NCBI GenBank assembly: GCA_964618455.1
Contig: CAZUAQ010000004.1
Location: forward strand, 62,001-126,000
Direction: 5' to 3'
DNA length: 64,000 nt
Source of the DNA: CAZUAQ01 sp964618455
Lineage (GTDB): Bacteria > Planctomycetota > Phycisphaerae > UBA1845 > PWPN01
The position numbers were made by a program, and so were the translations under genes. Position 1 is the first letter of the stretch, and each line of letters opens with the position of its first letter. The notes under the pieces were generated by a model. It saw nothing but the letters and a program-made list of their open reading frames with translations, searched no databases and had not been told where the DNA came from. This document shows positions 44,465 to 52,490 of the stretch, one piece after another.

Positions 44465-44908
44465 CTGTGCCGGAAGCGGCGTCTTCTTTCGACTCCACCA
44501 GGCACGCCACAGGATCAGGCCGAAGGGAATCCACCAGATCAGATCATTTGTCAGAAGCGTCACGCCCAGCGTCCACGGCAGAGTGCCGCGTATGGCGGCG
44601 TCAACAAACCCAATGGGCCCGAAGATCTTGCCCAGCAACCCGACCAGCACGATCGGCCAGTGGCGGAGCGGACGTGTGGCGGCGATGAGGTAACCGATCC
44701 CGTAGACCCCGACGATCATCCCCACGCACTGCCAGATCTCGGGATAGCGGGGAAGATCCATACCGACCCATTGGAAGGCGGTCAGCGGTGCAAGCACCAC
44801 CCACGCCCCCCAGGCGAGGTTGTACACGCCGGCCAGAACCAGCACCCAACGCATCCAGGTGTCACCACGTTCAGAGTGGAGTGCGATCGGCTTTTCTATG
44901 TCCGTCAT
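44453..44908 (-). CDS. Four-helix membrane protein, unknown, coupled to lipocalin
   Basis: Protein of 151 residues with four predicted membrane helices (MRWVLVLAGVYNLAWGAWVVL, CVGMIVGVYGIGYLIAA, HWPIVLVGLLGKIFGPIGFV, LIWWIPFGLILWRAWW). There is no recognised catalytic motif. The ATG at 44908 overlaps the TGA of the lipocalin gene (ATGA), so the two are translated together. As the last gene of the lipid-modification block it may help a lipid-linked process at the membrane. Assignment stops at membrane protein of unknown function. Confidence 0.75.
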   Translation of the reverse strand: MTDIEKPIALHSERGDTWMRWVLVLAGVYNLAWGAWVVLAPLTAFQWVGMDLPRYPEIWQCVGMIVGVYGIGYLIAATRPLRHWPIVLVGLLGKIFGPIGFVDAAIRGTLPWTLGVTLLTNDLIWWIPFGLILWRAWWSRKKTPLPAQSGG

Positions 44909-45594
44909 TGATCCTGCGATTCCGGCTGGGGTGTGCGGACGATTTTACCAGGATCGTAGCCCTGAGCTTTGAGCCGTTCGCAGATGCCCCGGTAGGTCTT
45001 CTCATCGATCTGCGGCGTGCGACTGAGCACCCAGAGGTATTTCCGCGACGGCTGACCGACAACGGCGTACTCGTAGTTCGGGCCGAGGTCGATAATCCAG
45101 TAGGGCGCCGTGACAAGCGGAAAGAACTTCACCCGCCAGATCGCCCCGTCCCCCTTGTCCTGCACCACGGCGGAAGATTGCGTCTCGGTCACTTCTCCGT
45201 CGAGACTGCCTTCGCGCCCGTAGTTGTCGATACGTATCGTGCCGTCATCCTGCAGTGTATACGTCGTAATGACCGCCACGATGCCGCGTTGAAACATGTT
45301 CGGATAGCGCGCGACCTCGTACCAGCGGCCCATGTAGCGGTTCAGGTCGAGATCCTCGACGATGCGAAGTTTCCCGGAATCCCTGTCCGGGGAAGACCTG
45401 GAGTCGTCCGAGCCGGCATCACGATCCTCGGTGGACGTGTTTGCGGAACGGGAAGATCTGTCAAAGGATGAAGGCTCTTCGATCGACTCTGTTGATGCAG
45501 CCACCTGCGCCGGCGCCGTTGTCGCGGACCCCTTGTTCTCAGATTGCTCGCAACCCACCAACATCGCCAGCAACGCCAGCGTGAAAATCCGCAT
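44905..45594 (-). CDS. blc: Lipocalin lipoprotein (Blc-like)
   Basis: Protein of 229 residues. The signal ends in LAMLVGC, a lipobox with Cys15 as the lipidated residue, followed by a Ser/Asp-rich linker of about 65 residues. The lipocalin domain opens with LNRYMGRWYEVARYPNMF, the G-x-W signature, and ends with LWVLSRTPQIDEKTY, typical of bacterial lipocalin Blc. Blc binds lysophospholipids and fatty acids at the outer membrane under envelope stress. The long linker is unusual. ATG 45594 (AGAGG nine bases upstream) begins the signal; TTG 45612 or ATG 45603 are possible. It sits 30 bases after the peroxiredoxin gene and overlaps the next by four. Confidence 0.88.
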   Translation of the reverse strand: MRIFTLALLAMLVGCEQSENKGSATTAPAQVAASTESIEEPSSFDRSSRSANTSTEDRDAGSDDSRSSPDRDSGKLRIVEDLDLNRYMGRWYEVARYPNMFQRGIVAVITTYTLQDDGTIRIDNYGREGSLDGEVTETQSSAVVQDKGDGAIWRVKFFPLVTAPYWIIDLGPNYEYAVVGQPSRKYLWVLSRTPQIDEKTYRGICERLKAQGYDPGKIVRTPQPESQDQ

Positions 45595-45624
45595 GACATC
45601 CATCCTCTTCAAGAAATAGCGTGC

Positions 45625-46251
45625 TTACCCTTCAACCCCTGTTGCGGCAGTCTGCTGAGCCAGGGCATTAAAGATCCGGTCATGCGAGACCACTCCGCGA
45701 TCGCTCAATGCCACCGTTCCGTCCTTTCGGATCACGTAAACGCTCCGCTGGTTGAACAGCATGCCGCTGGTGCCATACGCCTTGGCAATGCGCGAATCGC
45801 GATCGCTGAGTACGGGAAAGGGAAAACTGTGTTTCTTCGAAAACCCGGCATGCTTCTCGACGCTGGCGGGGTTGATGCCCAGGACCATGGCACCCGCCTC
45901 CTGGAACTGGCTCCAGTCATCACGGACCGCGCAGAGCTGATTCGTGCACACCGGTGTGTTGTTGGCCGGATAAAAGATCAGCACGACATCATGATTCTCC
46001 AGTAAGGCACCAAGTCGAATCTCCCGTCCATTCTGATCCGTTGCGGTGAAATCCGGGGCCTTCTCGCCGACTGCGATCAACTCGTTTCGTGCCATGAGCA
46101 TCTCCTCCTCCGAAGTCGCCTCATCCGAATGGGACGATTCGGAAACAACCATATTTTCATTATCCTGGCCGTTTGAGCCACAACCCACGACGGCCGCCCA
46201 GCACAGCACCAGGCCTGCCGCCGCGTGTCGAAATCTCATGTTCTCGATCAT
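45625..46251 (-). CDS. Lipoprotein peroxiredoxin (BCP/AhpC-TSA family)
   Basis: Protein of 208 residues. The signal ends AAVVGC, with Cys24 the predicted lipidated cysteine. The thioredoxin-fold domain begins GEKAPDFTATDQNG, and the peroxidatic Cys102 in NNTPVCTNQLC is followed by Cys107, the spacing of atypical two-Cys BCP enzymes. It reduces hydroperoxides, plausibly lipid peroxides, at the membrane surface. AAAGGA precedes ATG 46251. An internal ATG at 46095, just before GEKAPDF, has GGAGGAG at ideal spacing and could give a cytoplasmic form. It begins the Prx-lipocalin-membrane protein subunit of the block. Confidence 0.88.
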   Translation of the reverse strand: MIENMRFRHAAAGLVLCWAAVVGCGSNGQDNENMVVSESSHSDEATSEEEMLMARNELIAVGEKAPDFTATDQNGREIRLGALLENHDVVLIFYPANNTPVCTNQLCAVRDDWSQFQEAGAMVLGINPASVEKHAGFSKKHSFPFPVLSDRDSRIAKAYGTSGMLFNQRSVYVIRKDGTVALSDRGVVSHDRIFNALAQQTAATGVEG

Positions 46252-46328
46252 CGTTTTCCTTTCAGACCACCTCATTTGTCCAGTTCGCGGGGATCATAGG
46301 CAAGAGACATCAGGAAAACCTCCAACCC

Positions 46329-47357
46329 CTAACGCCGGCCGAACAGGTAGTGCGAGACCAGCCACTCCTCGCCGCCGCGATATCCCCACAGTTCCGCGCA
46401 CGCCATGAAGAAGACCCTCCAGTACACCCACCACTTCAATGCCTGGTCGCGTCCGTAGGTCCGCTCGAGGATCGGCATGATCGCCTCGCGCTCGGCATCC
46501 ATTCGGCCGAGCCATGCCTCGCTGGTGCGGGCGTAGTGCAAACCGCTCACCCGCCAGTGATCCTGCAGTCGCACATCGTCCTGGAAGTAGAGCAGCAGGT
46601 CATCGGAGGGCATCGTGCCCCCGGTAAAGAAGTAGTCCGCCATCCAGTTGGCCTTGCCATTGGACTCGAAGTGATACGCGTACTGCCGATGCGTGAAGAT
46701 GTGGATGAACAGCAGCGCGTCGTCGTTCATGAACGACGCCACCTTGCGAAGCAGCTGCTCGTAATTTTTCATGTGCTCGAACATCTCGATCGACACGATG
46801 CGATCGAATCGCTCATCGATGGTGAACGCGTTCATGTCCGCAGTGATCACGCGCAGATTGGTGATGCCCCGCTCGCGGCACTGCTGTTCGATGTACTCAC
46901 GCTGGAGGCGCGAATTCGAGACCGCCACGTAGTCACAATCGCGAAAATGCTCGCAGATCCACAACGCCAGCGAACCCCATCCGCACCCCAGTTCGAGAAT
47001 GCGCTGCCCATCGGCAAGCCGGGCCCGCTGCTTGTACAGCTTCAGCATCGCCTCTTCCGAAGCGTCCAGCGTCGTGACACCCTCCGGCCAGTAACCGCAA
47101 CTGTATTTCATGTGTCGACCCAGCACGAGGCGGAAGAACTCGACCGGCAGCTCGTAGTGCTGCTTGTTGGCATCGTCCGTATGAACGGCGATCGGGCTCT
47201 GTCGCAGTTCCTCCACGAACGCACGCAACGCCTGTCGCTCGCCCTCGACATCGCGGTTACCTTCGCTGCGCAGGCGCTGCGTATTGAGACGGCGAATGCC
47301 GAAGCGCACCAGCCAGTCGGGCAGCAGATTTCGTTCCAGCAGGCTCATGGCTGCCAT
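46329..47357 (-). CDS. Second cyclopropane-synthase-like SAM methyltransferase (diverged)
   Basis: Protein of 342 residues. SAM-binding motif is RILELGCGWGSLALWI; YELPVEFFRLVLGRHMKYSCGYW and LDASEEAMLKLYKQRA are the usual acceptor-side blocks of the cyclopropane-fatty-acid-synthase superfamily. The SIEMFEHM segment keeps the family Glu, but the region corresponding to GPKNYDTYF is altered, and the next strand reads LLFIHIFTHRQ. This places it in the branch related to CfaB and plant coclaurine N-methyltransferases rather than classical Cfa. Methylation of an acyl chain or another small substrate is expected. It overlaps the DUF1295 gene by 13 bases. Confidence 0.85.
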   Translation of the reverse strand: MAAMSLLERNLLPDWLVRFGIRRLNTQRLRSEGNRDVEGERQALRAFVEELRQSPIAVHTDDANKQHYELPVEFFRLVLGRHMKYSCGYWPEGVTTLDASEEAMLKLYKQRARLADGQRILELGCGWGSLALWICEHFRDCDYVAVSNSRLQREYIEQQCRERGITNLRVITADMNAFTIDERFDRIVSIEMFEHMKNYEQLLRKVASFMNDDALLFIHIFTHRQYAYHFESNGKANWMADYFFTGGTMPSDDLLLYFQDDVRLQDHWRVSGLHYARTSEAWLGRMDAEREAIMPILERTYGRDQALKWWVYWRVFFMACAELWGYRGGEEWLVSHYLFGRR

Positions 47358-48154
47358 ATGGGGTTCTCCTTTCGAGGGAACCAGGGAAAGAAAGCACTGG
47401 TCTCACGTTGATAGCGGCGGTAATCCTCGCCGCGACTGGCCAGCGCCCGGGCTTCCGTCGGCGGAATACCGGTCACTTTCAGGATCAGAAACAGCATCAA
47501 CACCGGGCAGGCCAGGGCGATCCAGCCATAGGCCGCCGGCAGCGCCATCAATGCATAGCTGCACCAAATGCACCATTCGAAGAAATAGTTCGGATGGCGT
47601 GAGTATCGCCACAGTCCCTTGCGACAGGTCCTGCCTTTGTGGTTCGTATTGGCCCGAAACTGCGCCAACTGCCAGTCCGCAATCGCTTCGCCGATGATCG
47701 CGATCAACCAGATGGCCGCCCCGGTGAGTTCCAGGGGATGCAACCCTCCCTGGCGGTTGTAGGCGATGAACATGAACGGCACCGCCAAAAGGGCCGCCAG
47801 CGTCGACTGGGCCTGGAAGAAAAAGAAGAAGCGAACGTTCGACTTTTCGCCCCACTTCGCGCGCAGCTCCTGGTAACGCCCGTCCTCCTCCTTGCCGATC
47901 ACGCGGTTGAACAGGAGGTAAATGCCCAGTCGCAATCCCCAGAATCCGCCCAGCGCGCCGATCAGCCATCGTCGGGCCGGATCGCCATCCCCGGCCAGGG
48001 AAAACCAGATTGCCAGCAGGCCCAGACCGCTCGCCCAGCCGACATCCACGACGCCCGCGTCCGTCAGCCGCCACTGGATCAGCCAGAGCACGACCATCAC
48101 CCCGGAGAGCCCCAGCCATCCGATCAGCCATGCCATACCCATACTAAGATCCAT
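47345..48154 (-). CDS. DUF1295 membrane protein (steroid 5-alpha-reductase-like fold)
   Basis: Integral membrane protein of 269 residues with about seven helices. The C-terminal GLWRYSRHPNYFFEWCIWCSYAL, with RHPNYF, is the DUF1295/steroid 5-alpha-reductase and ICMT-like signature that contacts NADPH or SAM in the superfamily. Genes of this family are repeatedly found beside cyclopropane synthase and DUF1365 genes. A role as reductase or modifying enzyme on acyl chains is inferred. GAGGGGG lies about eight bases upstream of the start. Its end overlaps the following methyltransferase gene. Confidence 0.87.
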   Translation of the reverse strand: MDLSMGMAWLIGWLGLSGVMVVLWLIQWRLTDAGVVDVGWASGLGLLAIWFSLAGDGDPARRWLIGALGGFWGLRLGIYLLFNRVIGKEEDGRYQELRAKWGEKSNVRFFFFFQAQSTLAALLAVPFMFIAYNRQGGLHPLELTGAAIWLIAIIGEAIADWQLAQFRANTNHKGRTCRKGLWRYSRHPNYFFEWCIWCSYALMALPAAYGWIALACPVLMLFLILKVTGIPPTEARALASRGEDYRRYQRETSAFFPWFPRKENPIWQP

Positions 48155-48267
48155 CCGACACCCCCTCGCCCAACCTCATGTCTGTCCCCGTGTGCGAACG
48201 CAAATCCGCGCCATAGGATCTGATAAGCGAATGGAACGAACGGAAACGCAATACACGGGAGTTCATC

Positions 48268-48642
48268 ATGTCCCTGGCAGTTCGATTGACGGCTATCGTT
48301 TGCATCCTGTTACTCATCGTGTTCTTCGGTGCCATCCGATGGGCTTCGAACCAGGAAAGCCTCTGGACCGGGCTCGAAAAACTGGCTACCGATCCATGGG
48401 GCATCGTGACGCTGATCGACTTGTATGTCGGCTTCGCGGTCATCGGTGCCGTCATCGTCGTCACCGAGACGCGGCGATGGCGGGCTCCCATCTGGATCGT
48501 GCTGCTGTGTTGCCTCGGCAATATCGTCACCCTGGCGTACCTCCTGTTTCAGCTTCGACGAGCACGCCGCTTTGCCGATCTGTTTCAACCGACGGGTCGG
48601 AACGGGGCGACCTTGCCCGACGGAAAACCACTTCCGAGATGA
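48268..48642 (+). CDS. Small three-helix membrane protein convergent with DUF2878
   Basis: Protein of 124 residues with helices at about 5-24, 47-66 and 75-95 (TAIVCILLLIVFFGAI, IDLYVGFAVIGAVIVV, IWIVLLCCLGNIVTLAYLLFQL). GGGAG six bases before the ATG supports translation. The pattern resembles small DUF1475-like proteins; I am not certain of the family. It is the only plus-strand gene inside the 44.4-53.5 kb block, and its last 116 bases overlap the 3' end of the DUF2878 gene on the opposite strand. Confidence 0.65.
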   Translation: MSLAVRLTAIVCILLLIVFFGAIRWASNQESLWTGLEKLATDPWGIVTLIDLYVGFAVIGAVIVVTETRRWRAPIWIVLLCCLGNIVTLAYLLFQLRRARRFADLFQPTGRNGATLPDGKPLPR

Positions 48643-49126
48643 GAATCAACAGCGGCATGGCCAGCGCGTATTCAAAAGCCACCATCACCAGGCCGAAACC
48701 CAGGTTCGGCAACGTAACCGCACCGAGTTTCATCGCACCGTAATACGTTGTCGGTCCGGCCAGCAGCCCCAACACGCTCGCGACGAGGTATCGCCCACGC
48801 AACCATCCGAGAGAGACGTTCAACGTCGTACTGAAGGCGAGCCACAGGGCGGTAATCCAGAGCGGACAGAAAAGGCCCAGTAACGCCGGTCCCTCGAACA
48901 CCACCGCTCCCGTCCACATCAGAATGCTGTCCATCAATGTCCCGATGACCCCACCGGAGACCAGGAAGAACGCTTCCGAACGTGATCGTTCAATGAAACC
49001 CAGGTGAATCCCCAATACCGCAGCCACGGCAACAGGGCCCAGCCAAGCCATGCCGGCAGCGGCGGAGGTCACGCACGTGAACCACCCCACTTGAAAGATT
49101 GCGAGATTCAGTATTTTCCGCTTCAT
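48527..49126 (-). CDS. DUF2878 membrane protein
   Basis: Protein of 199 residues with about six membrane helices (LAIFQVGWFTCVTSAAAGMAW, VAAVLGIHLGF, LLGLFCPLWITALWLAF, LTLPNLGFGLVMVAFEYAL). The order and WFTCV...HLGF, PLWITALWLAF and PTTYYGA match DUF2878, a family found in cyclopropane/modified fatty acid gene neighbourhoods. The function is not established. ATG 49126 overlaps the TGA of the methyltransferase gene (ATGA), and the longer frame to 49231 lies inside that gene. The C-terminal 38 codons overlap the convergent small membrane gene. Confidence 0.83.
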   Translation of the reverse strand: MKRKILNLAIFQVGWFTCVTSAAAGMAWLGPVAVAAVLGIHLGFIERSRSEAFFLVSGGVIGTLMDSILMWTGAVVFEGPALLGLFCPLWITALWLAFSTTLNVSLGWLRGRYLVASVLGLLAGPTTYYGAMKLGAVTLPNLGFGLVMVAFEYALAMPLLILISEVVFRRARSPRSDPSVETDRQSGVLVEAETGGTPG

Positions 49127-50454
49127 GCCGCCGACTCCAGCGACGCCTCGAGCCCGCGTGTCGACTCGCGGGGCATCGACTCCAACGGTTGAAGTTGCGA
49201 TTCCGGCCGGACGAATACCATCTGCACGCAACGGTTGTAGCGCTCGGTAAAACTGGCTTCACAGTAGCTGAGGTAGAATTCCCAGAGCCTCAGGAACGCC
49301 TCGGAGTAGCCCATCGCCCGGATCTCGTCGACCTCGTTCTGCACGTTCATACGCCAATCGTACAGCGTCCGCGCGTAGTGCGGTGTGATGTCCTCGAGGT
49401 GGACCGGTCGGAGATCGCTGCTCGTCGCCATGGCCCGGGTCAGGGCATCGATCGAAGGAATGCAGCTCCCTGGGAACACGTACTTCTTGATGAAGTCCAC
49501 TGTTCGCGTGTGCTGCTTGAAGTGATGGTCACCGATGGTGATCGCTTGAATGGCCATGCTGCCGTCAGGCGCGAGCAGTCGGCCGCAGGTTTCGAAAAAC
49601 CGGTCGTAGTACTGGTGGCCGACCGCCTCGATCATCTCGATTGAGACCAGCTTGTCATACCGGCCCTCGAGATCACGGTAATCGCGTAACAGCACCACGA
49701 CCTGTTCGCTCAAGCCTTCCTGTTCAACGCGCTGTCGGGCGTAGTCGTACTGCCGGCGGGAGATCGTCGTCGTCGTCACGCGACACCCGTAGTGACGGGC
49801 CGCATGGATCGCGAAGCCGCCCCAGCCCGTACCGATTTCCAGCACGTGATCCTCGGATTGAATCTGGAGCCGGCGACACAAACGGTCATACTTCTCGACG
49901 GATGCCTCCTGCAACGATGCCTCCCCATCCAGATAAATCCCGCTCGAGTAGGTCATTGTCGGATCCAGCATCCGCTCGTAGAAGTCGTTGCCGAGATCGT
50001 AGTGCGACATGATGTTGCGTCGGCTGCCGCGCCGCGTGTTGCTCCGCCACCAGTGACCCACCCGAAGCAATGGCTGAATCCACTTACGTAGCCCTCCATC
50101 CAGTTTCTGCATGCAGTGCTGGTTCTGAATGATGAGCCGGACGAGTCCGGTCAGATCGTCGCACGACCAGTAGCCGCGAATGTACGATTCGGCAGCCCCG
50201 AGATGCCCCCCGAGAAGCGTTCGTGAATAAAAGCGTGGATCGTGCACTTCAATGGCGATATCGAGCCCACCGCTGGATACTGGCTTGCCGAAGCGGAAAC
50301 GCCCTTCATGATCGTCGATTGTCAACCGCCCGCGTTCGAGCCCGGTCAACAGCCTGTGAACCAGATGCCGCGAGAATCGCTCCCAGCGGCCGGGCGACGG
50401 GACGATTTCTTCCGGTTGCCACGCCTGATGTTGAGGGATGATGGATGCTTTCAT
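49123..50454 (-). CDS. cfa: Cyclopropane-fatty-acyl-phospholipid synthase-like methyltransferase
   Basis: Protein of 443 residues. An N-terminal substrate-binding domain (LLGGHLGAAESYIRGYWSCDDLTGLVRL) precedes the SAM domain, with NIMSHYDLGNDFYERMLDPTMTYSSGIY and VLEIGTGWGGFAIHAA. SIEMIEAVGHQYYDRFF carries the catalytic Glu region. It methylenates or methylates double bonds of membrane phospholipid acyl chains in situ using SAM. Whether the product is a cyclopropane or a methyl branch (as in 10-methyl and furan fatty acid pathways) is not decided by sequence. It follows the DUF1365 gene by 21 bases, with GAGG seven bases before the ATG. Confidence 0.92.
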   Translation of the reverse strand: MKASIIPQHQAWQPEEIVPSPGRWERFSRHLVHRLLTGLERGRLTIDDHEGRFRFGKPVSSGGLDIAIEVHDPRFYSRTLLGGHLGAAESYIRGYWSCDDLTGLVRLIIQNQHCMQKLDGGLRKWIQPLLRVGHWWRSNTRRGSRRNIMSHYDLGNDFYERMLDPTMTYSSGIYLDGEASLQEASVEKYDRLCRRLQIQSEDHVLEIGTGWGGFAIHAARHYGCRVTTTTISRRQYDYARQRVEQEGLSEQVVVLLRDYRDLEGRYDKLVSIEMIEAVGHQYYDRFFETCGRLLAPDGSMAIQAITIGDHHFKQHTRTVDFIKKYVFPGSCIPSIDALTRAMATSSDLRPVHLEDITPHYARTLYDWRMNVQNEVDEIRAMGYSEAFLRLWEFYLSYCEASFTERYNRCVQMVFVRPESQLQPLESMPRESTRGLEASLESAA

Positions 50455-50475
50455 GTCTCTACCTCGCTTGCTGAT

Positions 50476-51243
50476 CTATTCCGGATTCGCGCATCGCTTG
50501 GCGGGATGGGTATAGAACCGGCAACCCTTCAGCTTCAGCCGCAGGGCCTGCCAGTGTATGGCGGTAATGACCTGGACGGTCATCAGCGGATAATGCCACA
50601 AGACCTTCCGCAACGACACCGAGTTGATCTCCCTTCGTTCCATGACCATGGTGGCATCGAAGATCCGGCGGCCTCGCTCCAGACTCGTCATGTGCACCGC
50701 CAGGTTCGAGCCGGGTTCTGTGAACTGCCAGTCGTAGTCGATATCCATGTCCATGAACGGCGAGATGTGAAACTCCTTTCCGAAGCGAAACCTGAGGCGA
50801 TCCGGTCCGTCCCGGTCCGCGTGCGTCGCATGAATATAGGTATGTCGCTCCGCCCAGGGTGTATTGGTGATCTCGGAAATGATAAATTCCAGGCAATTTC
50901 CTGTACGATCGTAGCAGAAATAGAAGGTGACCGGATTGAAGCAGTAGCCGAAGTAGCGCAGGTGCGTCAGCATGCGGATCGGCCCCTCGGGACGTCGCCC
51001 GACCCGTTCGGCCACGCATCGCCTTACCGCCTCGTCCAGCGAGAGTTGAGGGTCCCCGAGATAATCGCTGCGTCGAAACCACGCCGGTCGCGGACGATCC
51101 ACCGACCACGCCCACTGCCCATCGAAGACCCGGGGCAACTCCTCCAGGTCGAGGTACATCATGAACAGCCGGTTGCGAAACTCATGAGCGGCGGGCGTTG
51201 TCCGGCGATGTCGAACCCAACCCTCGTAGATGCAGCTTTCCAA
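50476..51243 (-). CDS. DUF1365 protein
   Basis: Protein of about 255 residues. LTHLRYFGYCFNPVTFYFCYD is the strongest DUF1365 block, with EFHISPFMDMDIDYDW and a C-terminal IHWQALRLKLKG helix. The family is almost always next to a FAD oxidoreductase and a Cfa-like methyltransferase, as here, but its reaction is unproven. No ATG lies near the expected N-terminus. TTG 51243 follows the upstream stop by two bases and has AGGG eight bases ahead, so I use it; the frame itself stays open to 51369, inside the FAD gene. Confidence 0.85.
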   Translation of the reverse strand: MESCIYEGWVRHRRTTPAAHEFRNRLFMMYLDLEELPRVFDGQWAWSVDRPRPAWFRRSDYLGDPQLSLDEAVRRCVAERVGRRPEGPIRMLTHLRYFGYCFNPVTFYFCYDRTGNCLEFIISEITNTPWAERHTYIHATHADRDGPDRLRFRFGKEFHISPFMDMDIDYDWQFTEPGSNLAVHMTSLERGRRIFDATMVMERREINSVSLRKVLWHYPLMTVQVITAIHWQALRLKLKGCRFYTHPAKRCANPE

Positions 51244-51245
51244 GA

Positions 51246-52490
51246 TCAGAGCCCTATTCCGAAGCTCCCGCAAACCGCCAGGGCGCTGTTGACACCATCC
51301 TCGTGAAATCCGTAGCCCCAGTAGGCCCCACAGTAATGCGTGCGTCGCACCCCGCTGATGTGGTCCCACTCCTTCTGGACCGCCAGGGCCTCGGGCGTAT
51401 ACACAGGGTGATGGTAGGTTTGCCGCAACAGATGCGACTCGTCCGAAATGGAATTTGTGCCGTTGAGCGTGACGCAGAACGTCTCCGGGGAGTCCAGCGA
51501 CTGCAATTTATTCATATTATAGGTCACCACGGCACTGCTCTGCGTCCGGGCCGGGACGCGGTAGTTCCAGCTCGCCCACGCACGGCGATTGCGGGGCAGA
51601 ACACTCGTATCGATGTGGAGCAGGGTGTCGTTGGCCTGGTAGCCGATCGCCGAGAGAATCCGCCGTTCGTTATCGGCGGCGTCGGCGAGCATGCCCAGTG
51701 CCTGATCGCTATGCACCGCCAGCACCACCTGGTCGAAGCGCTCCGGTGCCTGGCCCCGGGGCGTGATCTCGACGTGATCCTCGTGCCGGCGGACCGATTC
51801 CACCGGTGTGCTCACGCGGATGCGATCACGAAACGGAGCGATCAGTTTCTCAACATAGGCATGCGACCCACCCTGGATCACCCGCCACTTCGGCTGATTG
51901 CGCCGCTCCAGGAAACGATGATGATCGAAGAACTTCACAAAGCAGCGCAGCGGAAAGTCCATCATCTGTTCCGGATCGGCCGACCAGATGGCGGAGCCCA
52001 TCGGAACGAGAAAGCGATCCACGAAGGCCTGCGAATAGTTGCGGGCGGACACGTACGCCTCCAGCGTCTCGCCGTCCTCACTTTCCGCCAGGATCCGCGG
52101 GAAGTCTCCGTGGAACCTCCGAATGTCCAGGATCATGCGGTAGTGCGAAGGCTTGAGCAGATTGCCCCGCTGGGCGAAGAGTTGATTCAGCGATGAACCG
52201 CAGTACTCGATACCCGACCGATCGCAGCGCACACCGAAGCTCATGTTGCTCGGCTGCGAGGCCACGTCCAGACGCTTCAGCAGTTTGACGAAGTTCGGGT
52301 AGTTCTCTTCATTGAAAACAATGAACCCGGTATCCACGGCATAGTGGCGGCCACCGCGCTCCACGGGAACCGTGTGCGTGTGTCCGCCGATGTAATCGTT
52401 CGCCTCGAAGACGGTGATGTCGTACTTCTCGCGAAGCAGGTATGCGGACACGAGGCCCGAGATGCCCGCTCCGATGACGGCGATCTTCAT
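51246..52490 (-). CDS. FAD-dependent amine-oxidase-fold oxidoreductase
   Basis: Protein of 414 residues. KIAVIGAGISGLVSAYLL and EANDYIGGHTHTV bind FAD; YAVDTGFIVFNEENYPNFV and QGGSHAYVEKLI are typical of the NAD/FAD-binding protein that accompanies DUF1365 and Cfa-like genes. In related pathways such flavoproteins reduce or desaturate methylated acyl chains (BfaA/TmsC-like and UfaD-like roles), so action on a lipid-bound acyl chain is likely. Its ATG at 52490 overlaps the stop of the desaturase gene by four bases, and GGAGG lies upstream. Confidence 0.88.
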   Translation of the reverse strand: MKIAVIGAGISGLVSAYLLREKYDITVFEANDYIGGHTHTVPVERGGRHYAVDTGFIVFNEENYPNFVKLLKRLDVASQPSNMSFGVRCDRSGIEYCGSSLNQLFAQRGNLLKPSHYRMILDIRRFHGDFPRILAESEDGETLEAYVSARNYSQAFVDRFLVPMGSAIWSADPEQMMDFPLRCFVKFFDHHRFLERRNQPKWRVIQGGSHAYVEKLIAPFRDRIRVSTPVESVRRHEDHVEITPRGQAPERFDQVVLAVHSDQALGMLADAADNERRILSAIGYQANDTLLHIDTSVLPRNRRAWASWNYRVPARTQSSAVVTYNMNKLQSLDSPETFCVTLNGTNSISDESHLLRQTYHHPVYTPEALAVQKEWDHISGVRRTHYCGAYWGYGFHEDGVNSALAVCGSFGIGL

